Made by a program: the position numbers and the translations under genes
In this document: piece by piece, positions 59,610-64,000 of the stretch
Layout: every line of letters begins with the position of its first letter
Numbering within the stretch: the stretch's first letter is position 1
Notes under the pieces: generated by a model
What the model saw: only the letters and a program-made list of their open reading frames with translations
Told to the model about the DNA's origin: nothing
The model's database searches: none
NCBI RefSeq assembly: GCF_003816055.1
Contig: NZ_CP033906.1
Location: forward strand, 2,542,001 to 2,606,000
Reading direction: 5' to 3'
Origin: Bacillus sp. FJAT-42376
Lineage (GTDB): Bacteria > Bacillota > Bacilli > Bacillales > Bacillaceae
DNA: 64,000 bases

Positions 59610-60108
59610 GCATGCCTCCATTCAATAACCGGTAGATGGAGGCTATTTCATCCGTTTTCATTCTGACAAGTCCGCTTGATGAAGGGGCAGCAAACTCCCT
59701 GACTCCCTCCACAAGCGACGCATCCTGAAATCCCCACGGAGCTTTTTGGATTTCCCTGTATTGCAAAAACACACCCTTCCCTACAAAACAGACGATGGCG
59801 GGCTGGAACAATTGAATTTTTTCCTTTAATTCCATTCTTCCTGCAGCATATTCCTGTTTCGTAATTTCCTGTGCATTTCTAGTTGGGCGATGGACAATGT
59901 TCGTAAACCCATACCCTATTGCCAAGAGAGTATGATCTTCATAGGGCCTGTATATTCTTTCAGTAAGACCTGCTTCGAAAAGAATTTTCCAAAAGCGATT
60001 CGTCGGATTTGCATAATGGTGCCCGGTTTGACCGGATTGAATACTTGGATTGAACCCGACAAATAAGATGCTTAAGCCATAATCCAGTATATCCATTGGT
60101 CTTTCCAT
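59596..60108 (-). CDS. mug: Mismatch-specific uracil-DNA glycosylase (MUG/TDG family)
   Basis: 170 residues. Family active-site motif ILFVGFNPSIQSGQTGHHYANPTNRFWKIL (GxNPS, with catalytic Asn) and the C-terminal PSSSGLVRM loop (NPSG-like) are present; FTNIVHRPTRNAQEI lies between. Removes uracil or modified bases from mismatches. AGGTG before ATG. Overlap with the terminator at the 3' end, 11 bases from yodJ upstream, so likely co-transcribed with it. Confidence 0.9.
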   Translation of the reverse strand: MERPMDILDYGLSILFVGFNPSIQSGQTGHHYANPTNRFWKILFEAGLTERIYRPYEDHTLLAIGYGFTNIVHRPTRNAQEITKQEYAAGRMELKEKIQLFQPAIVCFVGKGVFLQYREIQKAPWGFQDASLVEGVREFAAPSSSGLVRMKTDEIASIYRLLNGGMQKRD

Positions 60109-60119
60109 CTTTTCACCTG

Positions 60120-60899
60120 CTAAATCTTTTTGACCTGTTCAAAGTACTCTTCGAGAGTAAGATTTTTTTCATGGAGAATACCGGCTGTCTCTTTTCCTAC
60201 ATACCGCAAATGCCAAGGTTCATACATATATTCAGTAATGTTCTCTTTATCATTTAAATATCTGATGATAAAGCCGAATTTATAAGCGTTCTCCCGGACC
60301 CATTTTCCTTCAGCTGTTTCCCCGAATTCTTTCGTTAATTCCAAATTGACGCTTCTGCTTGATATATCCATCGCAAGCCCTGTCTGATGCTCGCTTTGTC
60401 CAGGCAGAGCGACGGCTTCTTCTGCGCGTTTCTCACCTTTATCGGCTATTTCCTGTCTGAAAATGCCTTCCTGTCTTTTATAAGACCGGTAGCCAGAGAC
60501 CGCAAACAATTCAATATCATTGTCTTTTGCAGAGGAAAATAAGGATTCCAGTGCTTCAGCCGCTTCTTTCCTTACATATTTTTGAGGAATATCAGCATTC
60601 CCGAACGAAAAAGGAACATTTGGCACAACAAGATCGTTTGGCTCATAATCTCCGGGAAGTGTGTAATGCTTATTGGCTAAAACGAGAATATTTTCTGGGT
60701 TTTTAATGATTTGCTTGCCGTTCACTGCTTGTACAGCATTAAAATATTTTCCTTCAAGAACCATTTCATCGGCCTGCTGTTTGGCTGTGTCTTGATTTTG
60801 TTCTGCTTTAGCCGGATGCTTATCTTCTTTGGCAGGCGCTGAACATGCCCCTGAGAAGATCATTAATGGAACAATGGCACAGGCAATTTTCTTTTTCAT
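60120..60899 (-). CDS. yodJ: D-alanyl-D-alanine carboxypeptidase, VanY-like lipoprotein
   Basis: 259 residues. Lipoprotein signal MKKKIACAIVPLMIFSGAC with Cys19, a charged linker, then the M15B fold: LFAVSGYRSYKRQEGIF, LPGQSEHQTGLAMDIS (zinc-binding HxxxxxxxD) and YEPWHLRYVG (EPWHxRYVG, last ligand and catalytic Glu). Trims D-Ala from wall pentapeptides at the outer membrane surface. AGGTGG before ATG. Syntenic with yodJ. Confidence 0.93.
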   Translation of the reverse strand: MKKKIACAIVPLMIFSGACSAPAKEDKHPAKAEQNQDTAKQQADEMVLEGKYFNAVQAVNGKQIIKNPENILVLANKHYTLPGDYEPNDLVVPNVPFSFGNADIPQKYVRKEAAEALESLFSSAKDNDIELFAVSGYRSYKRQEGIFRQEIADKGEKRAEEAVALPGQSEHQTGLAMDISSRSVNLELTKEFGETAEGKWVRENAYKFGFIIRYLNDKENITEYMYEPWHLRYVGKETAGILHEKNLTLEEYFEQVKKI

Positions 60900-61050
60900 T
60901 TCGTACTACCACCTAAATCGTAAAGTTTCTGTTTTTAAGCAAATTCCATTGTACCATTATTGACAAAAAAGCAAAAAACTAAATTTTACATTTTGAAATA
61001 AACTGTTCCTGCCGTATTTGCCTGCTGAAATCAATGTTGAGACAAAATAA

Positions 61051-61402
61051 AAGGGGCCGGGACATAACAAGATGAATGATCCACAAATAGGAATCCTAGT
61101 TTCATTCTTCTGTCCGTCAAATAGAATTTCTTTCTCGCAGCCATTGTTGTTTTTTCATCAGGTAAGCCGTTCCATTGCGCTGCAGACACTCGCTTTCCGC
61201 GGGGAGGAAGGCTTAAGCCTCCTCTTCATCCCGCAGGAGTGGAGTGGCTTCCGCTCCATTCCACTAAAGTATACGATTCTTAGGAAGAATAAACTCTTCA
61301 TAAACCAAATAAAAACCCGAACAATTAGGGGAATGAATTACTTACATCCACCTGATCGTTCGGGTTTTTCATTATCTGAAATACTTACGTCCCAGCCTCT
61401 TC
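61051..61402. repeat. Composite repeat E2 with GGGACATAA inverted ends
   Basis: Left GGGGCCGGGACATAACA, right TACGTCCCAGCCTCTTC: same ends and plan as E1 (1206-1549), with an R-like core (61170-61267: CACTCGCTTTCCGCGGGGAGG, CATCCCGCAGGAGTGG, GGCTTCCGCTCCATTCC) and the hairpin module AAACCCGAAC/GTTCGGGTTT (61313-61369). It occupies most of the 508-base gap between yodJ and deoD. Confidence 0.75.
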
Positions 61403-61407
61403 AAAGC

Positions 61408-62112
61408 TTATTTTTGGATTGCAGCTTCCAGTGCAACTTCTATCATTTCATTAAACGTCGTTTGCCGTTCTTCAGAGGTTGTTTCTTCACCTGTTAAAAT
61501 ATGGTCACTGACTGTCAAAACGGACAATGCTTTTCTGCCGAATTTAGCTGCAAGTGTGTAAAGGGCAGAAGATTCCATTTCTACCGCCAATATTCCGTAT
61601 TTCGCCCATTTTTCCCAATCGGCATTGTCATTGTAGAACATGTCTGCTGTAAAGACGTTCCCTGCTCTAAGCTGAAGGCCTTTCGCCGATCCTGCGTCAT
61701 ACGCTCTTTTCAAAAGGTCGAAATCCGCCGTAGGCGCATAGTCTATCCCGCCGAATGTCATTCTGTTCATTTGCGAATCTGTCGATGCACTCATAGCCAG
61801 TATCACATCTCTTACTTTTACATCTCTTTGAATCGCTCCGCATGTACCGACCCGGATTAGCTGCTGAACATTGTAGCTTTGGATCAGTTCATTTACATAA
61901 ATCGAAATGGATGGAACACCCATTCCTGTTCCCTGTACGGAAATCTTCTCACCCTTATAAGTCCCGGTATAACCAAGCATTCCGCGGACTTTATTATAGC
62001 ACTCCGGATTTTCCAAAAACGTTTCTGCAATATATTTCGCCCGAAGCGGATCGCCTGGAAGCAGAATCGTTTCTGCAATCTGTCCTTCTTTCGCTCCAAT
62101 ATGTACACTCAT
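61408..62112 (-). CDS. deoD: Purine nucleoside phosphorylase DeoD
   Basis: 234 residues, hexameric DeoD type. [29 protein letters not shown] (GDPxR phosphate site), [73 protein letters not shown] (ribose-binding MES and catalytic Asp in SDH). Phosphorolysis of (deoxy)adenosine, guanosine and inosine. AGGAGG before ATG. Follows the yod order of B. subtilis. Confidence 0.97.
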   Translation of the reverse strand: MSVHIGAKEGQIAETILLPGDPLRAKYIAETFLENPECYNKVRGMLGYTGTYKGEKISVQGTGMGVPSISIYVNELIQSYNVQQLIRVGTCGAIQRDVKVRDVILAMSASTDSQMNRMTFGGIDYAPTADFDLLKRAYDAGSAKGLQLRAGNVFTADMFYNDNADWEKWAKYGILAVEMESSALYTLAAKFGRKALSVLTVSDHILTGEETTSEERQTTFNEMIEVALEAAIQK

Positions 62113-62182
62113 CTCGTTGTCCTCCTCTGGTCTCTCTATAGCTGCTTATAGCTATAATCTCATTGTACTGTGATTAGGCGGA

Positions 62183-62548
62183 CTATGGAAGCTGTTTTCG
62201 GGAAAGGTATTTCGGTTTAATGATTAGCACATTGCCGCGGACATCGTATTTTTTCAAATTTTTCATATGCTTTTCGAAGAGCCAGGCGGTGATCATATAA
62301 AAAGGGAAACATAGTAATGAAATTTGAATCATTTCAACGAAGTACATGGTAAAACCGGTAAATACATGGAACTTTTTATAAAAGACGATTTCTGAAAAAC
62401 TTATGAGCAAACTAACGAAGTAAAGGTTGAGCAAATGAAAAAAATACTGGCTTTTCCCTTTATAAAACAGTTTCTCCAGCTCTCTTTTCACTAAAAGAGC
62501 TGAAAGGCATGACATGATTCCGAGCATGCAAATAACGGCTAAAAGCAT
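62183..62548 (-). CDS. Small membrane protein of unknown function
   Basis: 121 residues with three hydrophobic segments: LLAVICMLGIMSCLSALL, YFFHLLNLYFVSLLISFSEIVFY and YFVEMIQISLLCFPFYMITAWLF, then a basic cytoplasmic tail ending YLSRKQLP. No family recognised. The ATG at 62548 is at the right distance (8 bases) from GGGG; the ATG at 62554 is too near. Head to head with the 47-residue gene at 62580, whose binding site is only about 15 bases away, so each promoter must lie within the other gene. Confidence 0.72.
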   Translation of the reverse strand: MLLAVICMLGIMSCLSALLVKRELEKLFYKGKSQYFFHLLNLYFVSLLISFSEIVFYKKFHVFTGFTMYFVEMIQISLLCFPFYMITAWLFEKHMKNLKKYDVRGNVLIIKPKYLSRKQLP

Positions 62549-62579
62549 TACCATATCCCCTTTATCTGGAGGTAGTCAA

Positions 62580-62723
62580 ATGGGCAAGAAGCATAGGAAC
62601 CGAGTAAATGCTCCAAAGAAAAACAATCATATTCCTTCTTCCGCGATTGAAGCTGAAGAAGCGGCGCATCAAAAAGAAAACCGTGCCGGAAACAGAAAAA
62701 ACGGTCCCGGCCATCACCTATAA
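62580..62723 (+). CDS. 47-residue basic protein, possibly a small spore protein
   Basis: MGKKHRNRVNAPKKNNHIPSS followed by AIEAEEAAHQKENRAGNRKNGPGHHL: very hydrophilic, Asn/Lys/His-rich, no Cys, in composition like minor small acid-soluble spore proteins, although I cannot assign it to a named one. GGAGG is 7 bases before the ATG. Convergent to yodL with a GCGAATG/CATTCGC hairpin (about 62735-62757) between. Confidence 0.65.
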   Translation: MGKKHRNRVNAPKKNNHIPSSAIEAEEAAHQKENRAGNRKNGPGHHL

Positions 62724-62768
62724 TGTGTACAAGCAGCGAATGAAACATTCGCTGCCTGCTTATTTTTA

Positions 62769-63083
62769 TTACCTGACGTGAATTCGGTTTATCCGCTTCC
62801 AGCCGCCTGAATGCAGCCTGTAATACTCCTGGCCCCTTCTTCCTTCATCTATAAAAACAATGTCGCCGGTCCGCACATACCTCGCAGCATAATCATCAGG
62901 CATCGTATCTTGGACATTGAACATCTTAAACGTCCGTTCCAAAGCACTTACATGATCCTTTGCTTCGATGGTGAAAGAATACACTTGCCGGTAGCCTTTC
63001 ACATCTCCGAAATCCGGAGTCTGGAAAATCGTGATATCCATCATGCGCAGTTTTTTCCTGATCATAAGCAGCTGTTGTTTCAT
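62769..63083 (-). CDS. yodL: YodL, cell-shape effector
   Basis: 104 residues, the same length as B. subtilis YodL. MMDITIFQTPDFGDVKGYRQVYSFTIEAKDHVSALERTFKMFNVQDTMPDDYAARYVRTGDIVFIDEGRRGQEYYRL with the conserved Y(R)TGDIV and GGW end of the YodL domain. Overexpression of B. subtilis YodL perturbs MreB and cell width; it is expressed at sporulation. GGAGGG before ATG. Confidence 0.9.
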   Translation of the reverse strand: MKQQLLMIRKKLRMMDITIFQTPDFGDVKGYRQVYSFTIEAKDHVSALERTFKMFNVQDTMPDDYAARYVRTGDIVFIDEGRRGQEYYRLHSGGWKRINRIHVR

Positions 63084-63153
63084 CTGATTCCCTCCGCATC
63101 TTTTTCACTATTAATTAGCGATATGATGAGAGAAGTCCTTCTTTGAAATTTAA

Positions 63154-63768
63154 CTATTTTTGGCGAAACTTGACTAAAGCCTGCATATACATTCTCTTAA
63201 CCGCTATAAACCAGATAAGTCCGGCACAAATTCCCGCTGAGATATCTGATACATAATGAACTCCAATGTATACCCTGCTGATGGATATGCTGGCAATAAT
63301 GAAAAACATGATCCGCCAAATGGCCAATTGGTATTTAGGATAAAAACGAATCAGCAAAAATCCTGCAAAAGCAAACAGAGCGGCTGAATTCATCGCATGC
63401 CCGCTTGGAAAACTATACGTATTTTCTTCCATGAGCGGATTAAATGATGGACGATCCCGGTCAAAACTGTTTTTTAAAAGCCAATTAAAAAATCTTGAGC
63501 CGAAAAAACACAGAAATAAAAATAGGGCTTCCATCGCTTTCCCTTTATAGGCTAACACCAGCGCAATCGCCATTAAGATAGGGAAAATAATTTTCCCCGA
63601 TCCAAATTCTGTAAAGAAAATAAAATACCCGCTGAGAACGGGTGAGCGGATGGCTTCAAAAAACCGGACCATCCACTGGTCTGCGGGAATATACCAGCTG
63701 GATTGGTATAGAATCGCAAGAAGAATAAACATAATGAGCAAACTGGCAGTGTTTCTGATCTCTTTCAT
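63154..63768 (-). CDS. yodM: PAP2-family lipid phosphatase YodM
   Basis: 204 residues with six membrane segments. PAP2 motifs in order: KNSFDRDRPSFNP (KxxxxxxRP), YSFPSGHAMNSAALF (PSGH) and SRVYIGVHYVSDI (SRxxxxxHxxxD). Dephosphorylates phosphatidylglycerophosphate or undecaprenyl-type lipids on the outer face; the B. subtilis gene can act as a PGP phosphatase. ATG at 63768 with AAGG 8 bases upstream; a TTG two codons earlier is possible. Confidence 0.92.
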   Translation of the reverse strand: MKEIRNTASLLIMFILLAILYQSSWYIPADQWMVRFFEAIRSPVLSGYFIFFTEFGSGKIIFPILMAIALVLAYKGKAMEALFLFLCFFGSRFFNWLLKNSFDRDRPSFNPLMEENTYSFPSGHAMNSAALFAFAGFLLIRFYPKYQLAIWRIMFFIIASISISRVYIGVHYVSDISAGICAGLIWFIAVKRMYMQALVKFRQK

Positions 63769-63852
63769 ATCCAAAACCTTTCCGGAGATTGTATTTTTCT
63801 AAGGTACCCATTTTCAATCATCCTTAAAACCAATCGGTACTCCTGCCAAATC

Positions 63853-63892
63853 AAAAAAATCCGCTCTGCCAAAAGTCAGGCAAAACGGATTT
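63853..63892 (-). terminator. Terminator of a gene beyond the right edge
   Basis: Minus-strand AAATCCGTTTTGCC and GGCAGAGCGGATTT stem followed by T7. The last 100 bases (63893-64000) contain GCTCTGTCAAATTTGC, perhaps another R-repeat end, but no gene. Confidence 0.8.
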
Positions 63893-64000
63893 AAGGATAT
63901 TCGATCCTTGACGTTAAAAAGCTCTGTCAAATTTGCACTTCATTGAGGCTGTTTCAAAGAAAGCATTCAGCTGAATTTTTGGATGGTCTGCAGGAGAATC

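Noticed and set aside
1..64000. CRISPR arrays, tRNA, rRNA, prophage
   Set aside because: No regularly spaced direct repeats, cloverleaf or rRN segments, and no phage structural genes were seen anywhere in the window.

Overview
The window is about 64 kb of chromosome from a low-to-moderate GC Firmicute, almost certainly a Bacillaceae close to Bacillus in the broad sense. Evidence: AGGAGG-type ribosome binding sites with many TTG and GTG starts, several sporulation, bacillithiol and c-di-AMP genes, and long collinearity with the terminus-proximal half of the B. subtilis chromosome (odhB-odhA-yojO-yojN-sodC-cwlS-cdaS-yojI-bshB2-yojF-yojE, then yocM, yodB-yodC, ctpA, yodH, yodI, yodJ, deoD, yodL, yodM). 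A clear homologue of the replication terminator protein Rtp (17486-17851) supports a position near the replication terminus. No rRNA, tRNA or CRISPR was seen.

Layout. 1-17 kb: a mixed-strand accessory and housekeeping stretch with an APC permease (cut by the window edge), a TerD/zinc-ribbon/TerB fusion, a YqcI/YcgG protein, a luciferase-like monooxygenase, a cardiolipin-synthase-like phospholipase D, quinone oxidoreductase-rpiA (overlapping), peroxiredoxin, a TetR regulator, a short Spo0M protein behind a good sigma-W promoter, an SGNH hydrolase, benzil reductase, a VanW lipoprotein, a DCC thiol protein, an ACS-type MFS transporter and YebE. 17-20 kb: rtp with repeated AGAACAT boxes upstream, and a HAD phosphatase. 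20-27 kb: the most plastic region. Two pyrroline-5-carboxylate reductase genes flank (i) a 2.26-kb non-autonomous Tn3-family element (21091-23353) with 38-bp Tn3-type ends, an extended inverted repeat and a 5-bp target duplication, carrying a decayed MerR/DUF2268 reading frame and an LCMT-type methyltransferase with a perfect promoter and an attenuator-like leader hairpin; and (ii) a group IIC intron (about 23423-25304) placed immediately behind the terminator of a ydjO-like gene, with a frameshifted maturase. The ydjO-like gene has a long structured leader with promoter, three-way-junction RNA and terminator. 27-31 kb: a LacI regulator and a signalling set (PP2C phosphatase, DUF6501-like protein, PAS-STAS and RsbR-type STAS proteins). 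31-49 kb: the TCA-cycle odhAB pair and the yoj block. 49-64 kb: yodB/yodC quinone-stress pair, a hydroxybutyrate-use pair (GntP permease and dehydrogenase), a pyruvate-kinase-like protein, WrbA, ctpA and the yod block.

Intergenic DNA is crowded with a family of imperfect palindromic repeats (at least nine copies, ends resembling GGCTCTGTTAAA / TTTAACAGAGCC), some nested in larger elements bounded by GAGGCTGGGACA inverted ends. Most genes end in clear intrinsic terminators, and several convergent pairs share one. All functions are read from motifs by eye; no database search was run.
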